A DNA stretch of 36,709 nucleotides from positions 1 to 36,709 of the forward strand of contig CAMDKK010000040.1 of the NCBI GenBank assembly GCA_945901045.1, read 5' to 3'. Below are positions 23,416 to 31,589 of this stretch, in pieces. This DNA comes from Limnohabitans sp. Rim8. Lineage in GTDB: Bacteria > Pseudomonadota > Gammaproteobacteria > Burkholderiales > Burkholderiaceae_C. Each line of letters opens with the position of its first letter. Positions within the stretch are counted from its first letter, which is position 1. The notes under the pieces were generated by a model that was not told the DNA's origin, made no database searches, and worked only from the letters and a program-made list of their open reading frames with translations. The position numbers were made by a program, and so were the translations under genes.

Positions 23416-25530
23416 TTAAATCGCCAGCGGGTCGACATCGACCAGCCAGCGGATCAGCCCTTTGTGTTCAGGGCTGGAGCGGACGCTGTGCATCAAGGGT
23501 TGCAAGGTGGCCAGTACTTTTTGCAAGGCCATGCGTGAGGCGCTCTCGATCAGCATTTGCGCCCGCTCCACATTGGCGACTCTTTGCATACTCATGGGGA
23601 CCGCCGGAAACAAGCTCACTTGGTTGAGCAGCTCGGCCATTGAAGGGTCTTGCGCCGCTTGGGCTTGCAGGGCTTGGCTGGAGGCATTCAAAAACAGCTG
23701 CGCGACTGCTTGACTGCGAGCATCGGCTCGCAGCAAGGCTTGGTAACTCAGGGGAGGCAGGCTGGCTTGTTCGCGCTGCTTTAATTGACTGGCGGCAAAA
23801 GCCGGGTAGTCGTGTTGTTTGAGGGCGGCAAATACGTCATGTTGAGGGTGAAAGGTTTGCACCCACATTTCACTTTGGCTGCTTTGTCCAGCGTCTCTGC
23901 CGGCCCGACCACCCGCTTGCATCAGCAACGAAAACAGCCGCTCAGGCGCCCTAAAATCGCTGGAAAACAAGGCGTTGTCGGGGTTGATGGCGGCGACCAG
24001 CGTGATGCGTCGAAAGTCATGCCCTTTGGCAATCATTTGTGTGCCCACCAAGACGTCGACCTCGCCTGAGTGGACTTGCGCCAATTGGCTTTCGAGGGCG
24101 CCTTTGTGTTTGGTGCTGTCGGCATCTATCCGTAAGATGCGCACGGCTTGGCCATCCGGGCGTCGCACGTTGACCAGCAACTCGGCCAGGTGTTCTTCGA
24201 GCTGTTCGGTGCCGCGCCCCATGGGGGAGATGTCGGCGTTGCCGCAAGAGGGACAGGCGCGCGGGACGCGTTCTGTAAAACCGCAGTGGTGGCAGCGCAG
24301 GGTGCGGTCGAGTTTATGGAACACCCGAAATGCGCTGCAATGGCTGCATTCGCTTTTCCAGCCGCAATCGGCGCAGTGCAGTACGGGCGCATAGCCGCGC
24401 CGGTTGAGTAGCAGCATGCATTGCTCACCGCGTTCAATTCGGGCTTGTATGTCGGTCAAGAGCTGGGACGACAACACGGTTTTGCGCGGTTGCTTGTTCA
24501 TGTCGACCCGGCGCACAAAGGGCAATTGCCCCGCGCCGACGCGTTCGGGCATGACCAGCCGTTGGTAGCGCCCGCCTTGCGCCGCAGGGCGGCTGTGGTG
24601 CCAGCTTTCAAGCGACGGTGTGGCCGAGCCCAGGATGACTTTGGCACCTTCCAGGCGGCCACGGTAAACGGCCAGGTCGCGCGCTGAATAGCGGGCCCCT
24701 TCTTGTTGTTTGTAGCTGGGGTCGTGTTCTTCATCGACCACGATCAATTGCAAATGGGGCAGCGAAGCAAACACCGCCATGCGTGTGCCCAGCACGATGC
24801 GGGCTTTGCCGGCATGCGCTGCCATCCAGCTGTTCAGCCGTTGTGCAGGGGTCATGCCACTGTGCATGGAGACAACACGCTCAGCCCCAAAGCGGGCGTT
24901 GACGCGTTCTTCAAGTTGCGGGGTCAGGTTGATTTCGGGCACCATGAGCAGCGCCTGGGCCAAGGGGTCGGATTCGAGTTGGCGCTGAACAGCTTGCAAA
25001 TAGACTTCGGTTTTGCCGCTGCCAGTGGCACCAAAAATGAGAAAAGGGCCGGGCTGGGCGGCAATCTGCGCCAGGGTGTCGCTTTGCTGTTTCGACAACG
25101 CCAATCCGGGGGCAAAGGAGGTTTCGTCTGTGCTGGCGCGGGCTTGTTTTTTGAGGCGACGCCCCATCTGGATGGCGCTCAGGTCACGCAGTTGGGGCGG
25201 CAGGGCGGCCATGGCCACCTCGCCCACTGAGCGTTGGTAGTATTGCGCGGCAAACTGGACCATTTGCCGCCAAACTGCAGGCAAGGGGGCGATGCCTTCG
25301 AGCAGGCCTTCAATGTCCCGCACGCTGTCTGCACGTAAATCTGCGGGAGGACTGTCGTGAATGGCCCAGATGACACCCAATAAGGAACGCGAACCCAAGG
25401 GCACGCGCACCAACGCACCTTCAGTTGGCATGCCAGTTTCACTGCTTTGCCGGACATGGCGGTAGGTTAGCAAACCACCAATCTGACTGTGCGCAGGTGT
25501 TTGAACGGCGATGTCAAGCCACAGGGTCAT
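23416..25530 (-). CDS. priA: Primosomal protein N' (PriA helicase)
   Basis: A 704-residue replication-restart helicase that reloads DnaB at stalled forks. The N-terminal 3'-DNA-binding region starts LWLDIAVQTPAHSQIGG. Walker A GATGSGKTEVYLQA is at 167-180, with VVDEEHDPSYKQQEGARYSARD as motif II and RIVLGTRMAVFASLPHL nearby. The zinc-binding cysteines come in four pairs through CADCGWKSECSHC and CHHCGF, CPSCG. The C-terminal helicase motifs include VLVGTQMIAKGHDF and LMQAGGRAGR. The length agrees with the family. It lies 427 bases downstream of hemE on the same strand, with the DnaA-box region in between holding its promoter. Confidence 0.96.
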   Translation of the reverse strand: MTLWLDIAVQTPAHSQIGGLLTYRHVRQSSETGMPTEGALVRVPLGSRSLLGVIWAIHDSPPADLRADSVRDIEGLLEGIAPLPAVWRQMVQFAAQYYQRSVGEVAMAALPPQLRDLSAIQMGRRLKKQARASTDETSFAPGLALSKQQSDTLAQIAAQPGPFLIFGATGSGKTEVYLQAVQRQLESDPLAQALLMVPEINLTPQLEERVNARFGAERVVSMHSGMTPAQRLNSWMAAHAGKARIVLGTRMAVFASLPHLQLIVVDEEHDPSYKQQEGARYSARDLAVYRGRLEGAKVILGSATPSLESWHHSRPAAQGGRYQRLVMPERVGAGQLPFVRRVDMNKQPRKTVLSSQLLTDIQARIERGEQCMLLLNRRGYAPVLHCADCGWKSECSHCSAFRVFHKLDRTLRCHHCGFTERVPRACPSCGNADISPMGRGTEQLEEHLAELLVNVRRPDGQAVRILRIDADSTKHKGALESQLAQVHSGEVDVLVGTQMIAKGHDFRRITLVAAINPDNALFSSDFRAPERLFSLLMQAGGRAGRDAGQSSQSEMWVQTFHPQHDVFAALKQHDYPAFAASQLKQREQASLPPLSYQALLRADARSQAVAQLFLNASSQALQAQAAQDPSMAELLNQVSLFPAVPMSMQRVANVERAQMLIESASRMALQKVLATLQPLMHSVRSSPEHKGLIRWLVDVDPLAI

Positions 25531-25655
25531 GGATGCTTATTCGGTACTGTTATTTGTAAGCGTTGTGAATTTGATCATTTTTATACTGAGAGAAATTTTT
25601 CAAATCATCGCTAAGTCATTGATTTTTAGAGGGTTTATGAATGATCCCAAAAATC

Positions 25656-25664
25656 TGTGGATAA
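25656..25664 (-). promoter_or_regulatory. DnaA box TTATCCACA
   Basis: An exact match to the strongest DnaA-box sequence, read on the minus strand, about 130 bases upstream of the priA start. Confidence 0.6.
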
Positions 25665-25696
25665 CTTTGTTGAAAACTAGCCTTGGAACGTGCGCG

Positions 25697-25715
25697 AGGC
25701 TTGAAAAACAAGCCT
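25697..25715. repeat. Inverted repeat, 7-bp arms, AAAAA loop
   Basis: AGGCTTG (25697-25703) and CAAGCCT (25709-25715) are exact complements around five A. No U-run follows on either strand, so a terminator role is doubtful. Confidence 0.5.
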
Positions 25716-25724
25716 TCTACTGGA

Positions 25725-25743
25725 TTGCTCAGCATCTGAGCAA
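25725..25743. repeat. Inverted repeat, 8-bp arms, 3-base spacer
   Basis: TTGCTCAG (25725-25732) and CTGAGCAA (25736-25743) are exact complements nine bases after the previous inverted repeat. The A/T run beginning at 25742 lies on the hemE side, which is the 5' side for minus-strand transcription, so it is not a terminator for hemE. Confidence 0.5.
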
Positions 25744-25843
25744 AAATAAAATAGTAAATAAAAACAAGGACTTAGCTTGTTTCGACTTTCAGTCTGTTGA
25801 AACATATTTTATCAAATAGACCGCAAAGCGGCATGTGGTGTTT

Positions 25844-25852
25844 TGTGCATAA
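25844..25852 (-). promoter_or_regulatory. DnaA box TTATGCACA
   Basis: A second consensus TTATNCACA match in the same orientation, 188 bases from the first and next to an A-rich tract. Confidence 0.5.
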
Positions 25853-25957
25853 GTCAATAGAAAAAACACAAAAAAATCATAAATATTCCTTCGTCAAGGC
25901 CAATTTTCTGTGCTAGGTACTGCAAATGGCCTGTGCAGTAGGGTGCCATGGGGTCAC

Positions 25958-27076
25958 TCAGGCGCGCACAGCCCTGGAGTGGGTGTGCACCGCCTCAACC
26001 AAGGCTGAGACGTGTTCTGGCGGTGTATATTGGCTGATGCCATGGCCCAAATTGAAGATATGGGTCGGCCCGCTGGTGGCGCTGTTGGTATGGGGTTTGC
26101 CAAAGCTGTCGAGCACGCGCCGGACTTCTTGCTGAATTTGCGCAGGCGGGGCAAACAAAACATTGGGGTCGATATTGCCTTGCAAGGCTTTACCGGGTCC
26201 GCCCACGGCGCCGCCCACGGCAGCACGGGCTTTGGCCAGGTTAACGGTCCAGTCCAGACCCAGTACTTCGCAGTCCAGGCCAGCCATCTCGTCAAGCCAC
26301 AAACCGCCGCCTTTGGTGAAGACCAAACGGGGAATGGTCTGCCCGTTGTGTTCTTTTTTGAGTTGGGCCAGCACCTGGCGCGTGTAGGCCAGGCTGAATT
26401 CTTGGAACGCGCCATCGGCGAGCACACCGCCCCAACTGTCAAAAATCATGACCGCTTGAGCGCCGGCTTCGATCTGGGTGTTCAGGTACAGGGCGACCGC
26501 ATCGGCATTGATTTTCAGGATGCGGTGCATCAGGTCAGGACGGCTGTACATGAGGCTCTTGACGTGGCGGTAATCGTCTGAGCCTTTGCCTTCAACCATG
26601 TAGCAAGCCAGCGTCCAGGGGCTGCCGGAAAAGCCGATCAAGGGGACGCGGCCGTTGAGTGCTTGGCGAATGGAGGTGACTGCGTCAAACACGTAGCGCA
26701 GCTTGCTCATGTCCGGCACTTGCAACTCGGCCACGGCGGCTTCGTCACGCACGTTTTTGGCAAAGCGGGGACCTTCGCCCAGCGCAAAGCTCAGGCCCAA
26801 GCCCATCGCGTCGGGCACGGTGAGGATGTCGCTGAACAGAATCGCGGCGTCCAGCGGGTAGCGTTCCAGCGGTTGCAAGGTCACTTCGGTGGCAAAGTCC
26901 ACGTTGGTGGCCAGCCCCATGAAGCTGCCTGCTTTGGCGCGGGTGGCACAGTATTCGGGCAAATAGCGGCCGGCTTGGCGCATCAGCCAGACAGGGGTAT
27001 GGTCTGTCGCTTGGCGCATGCAAGCGCGCAAGAAGGTGTCGTTTTGCAGGGGGGCGAATGGGCTTGCGTGGGTCAT
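25958..27076 (-). CDS. hemE: Uroporphyrinogen decarboxylase
   Basis: A 372-residue cytosolic enzyme that removes the four acetate carboxyls of uroporphyrinogen III to give coproporphyrinogen III in heme synthesis. [15 protein letters not shown] is the N-terminal signature, [20 protein letters not shown]-like ([20 protein letters not shown]) holds the catalytic Asp, and [18 protein letters not shown] is the second signature; IFDSWGGVL and NLGHGI are also conserved. It starts five bases after the dsbD-like stop codon. GACAAT seven bases before its ATG overlaps that stop and could drive an almost leaderless hemE transcript; read-through from dsbD is also possible. Confidence 0.97.
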   Translation of the reverse strand: MTHASPFAPLQNDTFLRACMRQATDHTPVWLMRQAGRYLPEYCATRAKAGSFMGLATNVDFATEVTLQPLERYPLDAAILFSDILTVPDAMGLGLSFALGEGPRFAKNVRDEAAVAELQVPDMSKLRYVFDAVTSIRQALNGRVPLIGFSGSPWTLACYMVEGKGSDDYRHVKSLMYSRPDLMHRILKINADAVALYLNTQIEAGAQAVMIFDSWGGVLADGAFQEFSLAYTRQVLAQLKKEHNGQTIPRLVFTKGGGLWLDEMAGLDCEVLGLDWTVNLAKARAAVGGAVGGPGKALQGNIDPNVLFAPPAQIQQEVRRVLDSFGKPHTNSATSGPTHIFNLGHGISQYTPPEHVSALVEAVHTHSRAVRA

Positions 27077-27081
27077 GGTGC

Positions 27082-29397
27082 TTATTGTCGCAGGGCGTCG
27101 GTGATTTCTTGAACTGAGGGCAACTCTGACAGAACTCGGGGCGGCTTGCCGGGTGCGTAAACCGCATAGACCGGAACGCCGTTGCGCCCGAGTTGGTTCA
27201 GTGCTTGCGTGATGGCGGGGTCTTGCCGTGTCCAGTCGGCACGCAGCAAGGCCACATGCTGCGCGTTAAAGGTTTTCAGCAAGTCCGCGTTGGTGAAGGT
27301 GGTTTTCTTGTTGAACTGGCAAGTGACACACCAGGCGGCTGTGAAGTCCACAAACACGGTTTGGCCAGCGTCGAGTCGGGCCTGCAGCGTTTGAGGAGAC
27401 CATGGCTGCCACTGAGCAGCGCCAGGCAAAGCTTCAGCGCTGCTGCCTGAAACGGGCAGCAGCGCCTGGGCGATGAAAACGGTGTGGCCCAGCCAGAGAC
27501 TCAGCGCCATGCCCAGCGCTGAAAGCGCCCAACGCGTGCGGCCCGCCAAGCCCCAGGTCCAGATGACGAAAGCCAAGGCGACCAGCAAGCCCAGCAAGGC
27601 GCTGGCCCCATCGACGCCGGTTTGTTGGCCCAGCACCCAGAGCAGCCACACCACTGTGGCGAACATCGGGAAAGCCAGCAGTTGACGCAGCGTTTGCATC
27701 CATGCGCCTGGTCGCGGCAAGGCTTTGGCAAAAGCAGGCCATAAACTGGCGGCGAGGTAAGGCAAAGCCAGACCGGCGCCCATGGCGGCAAAAATAGGCA
27801 AGGCCTGCCAAGCGGGCAGGCCAATCGCCAGGCCCAAAGATGCGCCCATAAATGGTGCCGTGCAGGGCGATGCCACCACCACAGCCAACACGCCAGACCA
27901 CAATGCATCGACCGCGGGATGGCGGTGCTGCGCGGCCGCTAAGCGGCTGGGGACAAATTGACCGAATTCAAAAAACCCCGAAAGATTCAAGCCCAGCAGC
28001 GTAAAAAGTACCGCCAAAGCGGCTACCACGGCGGGCGATTGCAATTGGAAGCCCCAGCCCAGTTGGCTGCCGCCGGCCCGCAAGGCGAGCATCAGCCCGC
28101 CCAGAATGACAAACGAGCCCACCACGCCCATTGTGTAAGCCCAGCCCGCCCAGCGATGCTCCGATCGCGTGTGTCCGGGTTGGGCAAACCCAACTACTTT
28201 GATGGCCAGAACGGGGAAAACGCAAGGCATCAGGTTGAGCAACAGACCGCCCAAGAAGGCGCCCAACACAGCCCCAATCCACAAACCCAGGCCTGCGGGC
28301 GTTGACGCAGAGGGTGGCAAGGTGGCGGCATTGTCTTTCAAGGCTTGACTCAATTGTGGCGAGACGGCGGCGCCGGCTGGCGGCGGCCATGTACCGGTGA
28401 CCGGTGTGGACACTGTCACACCGGCGACTTTGTCTGCAGGGGGATCACCCAAGGCCACCAACCATTGGAGAGTTTGAGGGCTGTCGACGCGCTCCGGCGA
28501 AACGGGGAACTGGGCGGTCCAGACGTCGCCCGTCCAACGCTGGGTCCAGTCGCGGCCTGCAACGGCAGAGTTGACGATGATCTCTGGCGTGATCGGAAAC
28601 AGGCTCAGCTTCTGCCCACGCCAAGCGGCGGGCAGTGCCTTCAATTGCAAATTCAATCGACTTGCTTGGTCGCTCAAGGATGCTGTCGCTGAGGCTTTTG
28701 CATCGTCTGGCGGTGTGTCACGGGCCAGCAAGGGCTGGGGCTGGAGTTTCAAGGCCGTCTCAAAGAGATCGCTCTGTGAAGCGCTAGCGCCTTGCGCAGG
28801 GAAACTCAATGAAAAAAGACCTTCTTGCGGAATACATTCTTGTCGGCAAACCAGCCAGTTGGCTTGGAGTTGCACGCTGAGCGTGCCGCTGGCTTTGAAT
28901 TCTTTGCCGACTTGAACCGGAACGACCAGCAAGCTGCTGTTTTCGTAGCCATAGTTGGTCAGCGTTCCGATGGCTATTTTTTGAGGCATCGGCCAAATCG
29001 TCTCTGCGGCGGTCAGTCCAGGCGGCAGTGTCCAGCGCAGTTGAGTGGGCAGGCCGGAGTCACCCGGGTTCTGCCAGTAGGTATGCCAATGGGGCGCATG
29101 CTGCAGTTGCAAGCCGAGCCAAAAGCTTTGCCCGGCAATTACGCCTTGGGGCGCATAGGCCATCACTTCGGCCCTTACCTGGGCTGTTTGCACGACTGAG
29201 CCTGCCGGTGCGGTGGACGTCAGTGCCAAGTTGGGGTTGGTTGTGGCGCTGGGTTTGGCAGTTGGGAACAGTTGGGCCCAGGCGGGTTCATGGGCCATGG
29301 CGAACACCAAGAACAGGGCGAACACAAAGGCTGAGGCAGATCCTAAGCGTAACAGCAGGCGGTGTTCCCAATGCGGGGACGTGAGTGAAAAGCGCAT
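27082..29397 (-). CDS. DsbD/ScsB-like protein-disulfide reductase
   Basis: A 771-residue membrane protein that passes electrons from cytosolic thioredoxin to periplasmic thiol proteins. A signal-anchor (residues about 12-41, ending PAWA) leads to a periplasmic N-domain with [10 protein letters not shown] (C184, C188), the Cys-x3-Cys type seen in ScsB-like rather than classical DsbD. About eight membrane helices follow, with the two redox cysteines in [14 protein letters not shown] and [11 protein letters not shown] periplasmic thioredoxin domain then has [11 protein letters not shown] (Cys-x2-Cys) and NGVPVYAVY. All three cysteine pairs are therefore present. The start ATG 29397 gives a proper signal sequence; the frame stays open far upstream only as an antisense shadow of the creatininase gene. 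Partners may be cytochrome c maturation or copper-tolerance proteins; none are adjacent. Confidence 0.9.
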   Translation of the reverse strand: MRFSLTSPHWEHRLLLRLGSASAFVFALFLVFAMAHEPAWAQLFPTAKPSATTNPNLALTSTAPAGSVVQTAQVRAEVMAYAPQGVIAGQSFWLGLQLQHAPHWHTYWQNPGDSGLPTQLRWTLPPGLTAAETIWPMPQKIAIGTLTNYGYENSSLLVVPVQVGKEFKASGTLSVQLQANWLVCRQECIPQEGLFSLSFPAQGASASQSDLFETALKLQPQPLLARDTPPDDAKASATASLSDQASRLNLQLKALPAAWRGQKLSLFPITPEIIVNSAVAGRDWTQRWTGDVWTAQFPVSPERVDSPQTLQWLVALGDPPADKVAGVTVSTPVTGTWPPPAGAAVSPQLSQALKDNAATLPPSASTPAGLGLWIGAVLGAFLGGLLLNLMPCVFPVLAIKVVGFAQPGHTRSEHRWAGWAYTMGVVGSFVILGGLMLALRAGGSQLGWGFQLQSPAVVAALAVLFTLLGLNLSGFFEFGQFVPSRLAAAQHRHPAVDALWSGVLAVVVASPCTAPFMGASLGLAIGLPAWQALPIFAAMGAGLALPYLAASLWPAFAKALPRPGAWMQTLRQLLAFPMFATVVWLLWVLGQQTGVDGASALLGLLVALAFVIWTWGLAGRTRWALSALGMALSLWLGHTVFIAQALLPVSGSSAEALPGAAQWQPWSPQTLQARLDAGQTVFVDFTAAWCVTCQFNKKTTFTNADLLKTFNAQHVALLRADWTRQDPAITQALNQLGRNGVPVYAVYAPGKPPRVLSELPSVQEITDALRQ
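27084..27089 (-). promoter_or_regulatory. -10-like hexamer before hemE (predicted, near-leaderless)
   Basis: On the minus strand GACAAT sits seven bases before the hemE ATG and shares bases with the final codons and stop of the dsbD-like gene. No Shine-Dalgarno lies before hemE. Confidence 0.35.
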
Positions 29398-29406
29398 AGT
29401 TCGAGA

Positions 29407-29423
29407 CTGTACACCGGGTACAG
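29407..29423. promoter_or_regulatory. Perfect palindrome between dsbD-like and creatininase genes
   Basis: CTGTAC-ACCGG-GTACAG is an exact 6-5-6 dyad in the 63-base divergent intergenic region, nine bases before the dsbD-like ATG. It overlaps a -10-like TACAGT on the minus strand, so a bound protein would block that promoter. The cognate regulator is unknown. Confidence 0.45.
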
Positions 29424-29448
29424 GCCGGCTGGCGTTGGTGACCTCTAT

Positions 29449-29454
29449 TAAGAT
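29449..29454 (+). promoter_or_regulatory. -10-like hexamer for leaderless creatininase-family mRNA (predicted)
   Basis: TAAGAT is six bases before ATG 29461, in the same place as in the other leaderless candidates. There is no Shine-Dalgarno. Confidence 0.35.
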
Positions 29455-29460
29455 GCGGGC

Positions 29461-30294
29461 ATGAACTCCACACCTCGTTTCTGGGCCGAATTGACCACGG
29501 CCGATTTTGCGCAGCTGGATTTGTCGCGCACAGTGGCTGTATTGCCCGTGGCCGCAACCGAGCAACACGGACCGCATTTGCCTTTGTCGGTGGACACCGA
29601 TTTGGTCGATGGCGTGGTCCAGGCCAGCTTGGCTTATTTGCCTGCTGATTTGTCGGTCTTGTTTTTGCCGACGCAGGCGGTGGGGCTGAGCCCTGAGCAC
29701 GCGCGGTTTCCGGGGACATTGACGCTGCGCGCAGAAACGGTGATTCGTTTGTGGACCGAGATCGGTGAGTCTGTGGCCGCCAGCGGCATCCAAAAGTTGG
29801 TGCTTTTGAATGCGCACGGAGGGCAGGTCGGCGTGATGGACATTGTGGCGCGAGGCTTGCGAGCCCGCTTCGGTATGCTGGTGTACAGCGCAAGTTGGTT
29901 CAACCTGCCTTTGCTGGATGCAACCGGGCAGGACGTGAATGCCCAATTCAGCGCCCATGAGCACCGCTTTGGGGTGCATGCGGGCGAAATTGAAACTTCT
30001 ATGATGCTGGCGCTCAAGCCTGAGCGGGTTCGCATGGACAAAGCGCAGAATTTCCACTCCACTTCTGCCGATCGGGCTGCAATCTTGCCTGTGCTGGGCA
30101 ATGGACGCAGTGCCAAATTGGCTTGGCAAATGCAGGACTACAACCCTTTGGGGGCCGCAGGCAACGCGGCCGCGGCCACCGCAGAAAAAGGCAGAACCTT
30201 GGTCAGTGCGGCCGGGAAAGGACTGGCCGCTTTGCTGGAGGAGTTGGCGGGGCTTCCCAATGCGATTTTGACCGATCAAATCGGTCCGTTTTAA
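29461..30294 (+). CDS. Creatininase-family amidohydrolase
   Basis: A 277-residue metal-dependent hydrolase of the creatininase family, which includes creatinine amidohydrolase, FAPy deformylase-like and MftE-like peptidases. The metal ligands are visible: Glu and His in ATEQHGPHLPLSVDTDLVDG (with the following Asp), His in NAHGGQVG, and Glu in HAGEIETSMML, preceded by FSAHEHRFGVH. The natural substrate cannot be told from sequence; true creatininase is only one member. It is divergent from the dsbD-like gene and convergent with the Tgl-like gene, six bases away. Confidence 0.88.
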   Translation: MNSTPRFWAELTTADFAQLDLSRTVAVLPVAATEQHGPHLPLSVDTDLVDGVVQASLAYLPADLSVLFLPTQAVGLSPEHARFPGTLTLRAETVIRLWTEIGESVAASGIQKLVLLNAHGGQVGVMDIVARGLRARFGMLVYSASWFNLPLLDATGQDVNAQFSAHEHRFGVHAGEIETSMMLALKPERVRMDKAQNFHSTSADRAAILPVLGNGRSAKLAWQMQDYNPLGAAGNAAAATAEKGRTLVSAAGKGLAALLEELAGLPNAILTDQIGPF

Positions 30295-30300
30295 TCGGCT

Positions 30301-31479
30301 TTAAGGCCAGGGCGGCAAAACCAAATCGCAACTGCTGGCATGGACTTGCTTGGGGTGTTCGCGGGTGGTGTCAATACAGCCGCCTTGCGCATAAACCCCT
30401 TGGGGATCTCGCATGCGCGTCATGCGGTCGAGCACATGCGCCAGCGCAACGGGGTCATTCAGAGTTTGTGCGACGAAGGCATCGACTCGCTTTTCGTCCA
30501 TTTGCAATTGGCCATGGCCATCGACGTAGACCCCATCGCGCCAATGGAAAATTTCGACGCATTTTTTCACCAAGGTGTAGTGCTTGTCTTGCTGCCAGAA
30601 GTTGCTGAACAAACCCCCGCCCATGTAGATGACCCAAGAGCCTTCATAGCCGGTGATGTCGGAGGAGCGTTCATCCGGATTACGGAACCACAAACGATCC
30701 CCAGGGACGTAGTAGTGCGAAGGCAGCGGATTGTCCATGCTGCCGTATTCCACTAAAAATACCTCATGGAACAAGCCTGAACGAATCGCATGCACTTCGT
30801 TTCGCTGTTGTAAGGCGTTAAAAAGGGGCGGGTTGCTGATTTGGGCTTCTTGCGCAATGCCCAGCAAAATCACATATTCGGTCGCGCGGTAGCAGGAGAA
30901 ATCGTAGTGTTTTCCGGTGGCCTCAGGTTGAGTGGCGCTGATCAGGGCGCAAATCAAACTTTGACCGTGCTGCAAGACAAAGCCACGCTCTGGTTCATAG
31001 CGCCAAAAGGTTTCAGGCCGCTCAGCGGCAGCGGTGTTGAAGGCCAAGGCCGTTTTGCGTGCGGCTTCGACCATGAAGCGGCGGACCCGGATGCTGGATG
31101 CCAAGGCCTCTAGATCTGAAAAATGAAATGCCGTTGGGCTTGCCAGCAAGGCAACCATGATTTCACGGTCTAAAGCCTTCTGCTCAGCCGCTACAGTTTC
31201 TGCTTCTTGCAATGGTTTCCAGCGGTGAAGGATGTCCAAAGTGTCATGGCCTGGGGTCCAGCTCATTGCGGCCGCATCGGACAAGTGGCACTGAAAGCAA
31301 GTTGAATGGACCGTCTGCACCGGCGTGACCATCACGGCATCTTGCAGTTCGAGGGACGCAAACAAAGTACTGATGGCTGAACGAACGGCTGAAAGTCCCT
31401 CTTGGCTTGCGGCACCATATTGCAACTGGATTCCCCCTGCGCGGCGAATCAATGAGTGGGCATCAGGCTGTAAGGGCAT
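30301..31479 (-). CDS. Tgl-like protein (Bacillus transglutaminase fold) with N-terminal extension
   Basis: A 392-residue protein. Residues about 115-300 align, from memory, with Bacillus subtilis Tgl, the spore-coat protein-glutamine gamma-glutamyltransferase of the NlpC/P60-like fold. F118 to R141 pairs gaplessly with F37 to K60; FWRYEPERG pairs with YWRVSPEG; HYDFSCYRAT pairs with FYAFECATA, placing C196 on the catalytic Cys116; and PGDRLWFRNP pairs with LGDCLYFKNP. The equivalents of Glu187 and His200 are Ser281 and Phe294 in the simplest alignment, with E279 close by, so activity may differ or be lost. The first 110 residues and the last 90 are extra; the N-part carries CFQCH (C61, C64, H65). 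No signal peptide or membrane helix is seen, so it should be cytosolic. A CACAAT seven bases before ATG 31479 suggests a near-leaderless start. Function unknown; the homology is remote. Confidence 0.7.
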   Translation of the reverse strand: MPLQPDAHSLIRRAGGIQLQYGAASQEGLSAVRSAISTLFASLELQDAVMVTPVQTVHSTCFQCHLSDAAAMSWTPGHDTLDILHRWKPLQEAETVAAEQKALDREIMVALLASPTAFHFSDLEALASSIRVRRFMVEAARKTALAFNTAAAERPETFWRYEPERGFVLQHGQSLICALISATQPEATGKHYDFSCYRATEYVILLGIAQEAQISNPPLFNALQQRNEVHAIRSGLFHEVFLVEYGSMDNPLPSHYYVPGDRLWFRNPDERSSDITGYEGSWVIYMGGGLFSNFWQQDKHYTLVKKCVEIFHWRDGVYVDGHGQLQMDEKRVDAFVAQTLNDPVALAHVLDRMTRMRDPQGVYAQGGCIDTTREHPKQVHASSCDLVLPPWP

Positions 31480-31589
31480 GCGCTCTATTGTGTATGAAAA
31501 CGGACGCAGTGTTGATTCGGGGAAACACTGCCAACACCACGCGAAAAGTCATGGCAATGGACTCTCTCCCTTTGTCCCTCTTTTGTATG

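Larger units (their letters stand above)
25531..25957. other. AT-rich non-coding gap between hemE and priA with DnaA boxes
   Basis: An unusually AT-rich 427-base stretch. It contains two exact matches to the DnaA-box consensus TTATNCACA (both on the minus strand), two adjacent perfect inverted repeats and A/T-rich runs around 25741-25765 and 25858-25885. A 102-codon open frame crosses most of it but has no recognisable features. The priA promoter must be here. It could be a DnaA-controlled promoter or part of a replication origin; no dnaA, dnaN, parAB or mnmG gene is in the window to confirm an origin. Confidence 0.6.

Noticed and set aside
25511-25819. A 102-codon plus-strand open frame in the hemE-priA gap with a hydrophobic start
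   Set aside because: It overlaps the priA start, lies in AT-rich DNA, has no ribosome site, and its codons cover a DnaA box and two inverted repeats. The translation resembles nothing I recognise.
25531-25957. Calling the gap the chromosome origin outright
   Set aside because: Only two DnaA boxes are present, and none of the usual origin neighbours is in the window; kept as a candidate only.
29398-30279. Extension of the dsbD-like frame to give a 1065-residue protein
   Set aside because: The added 294 codons are the antisense of the creatininase-family gene. The ATG at 29397 gives a proper signal sequence.
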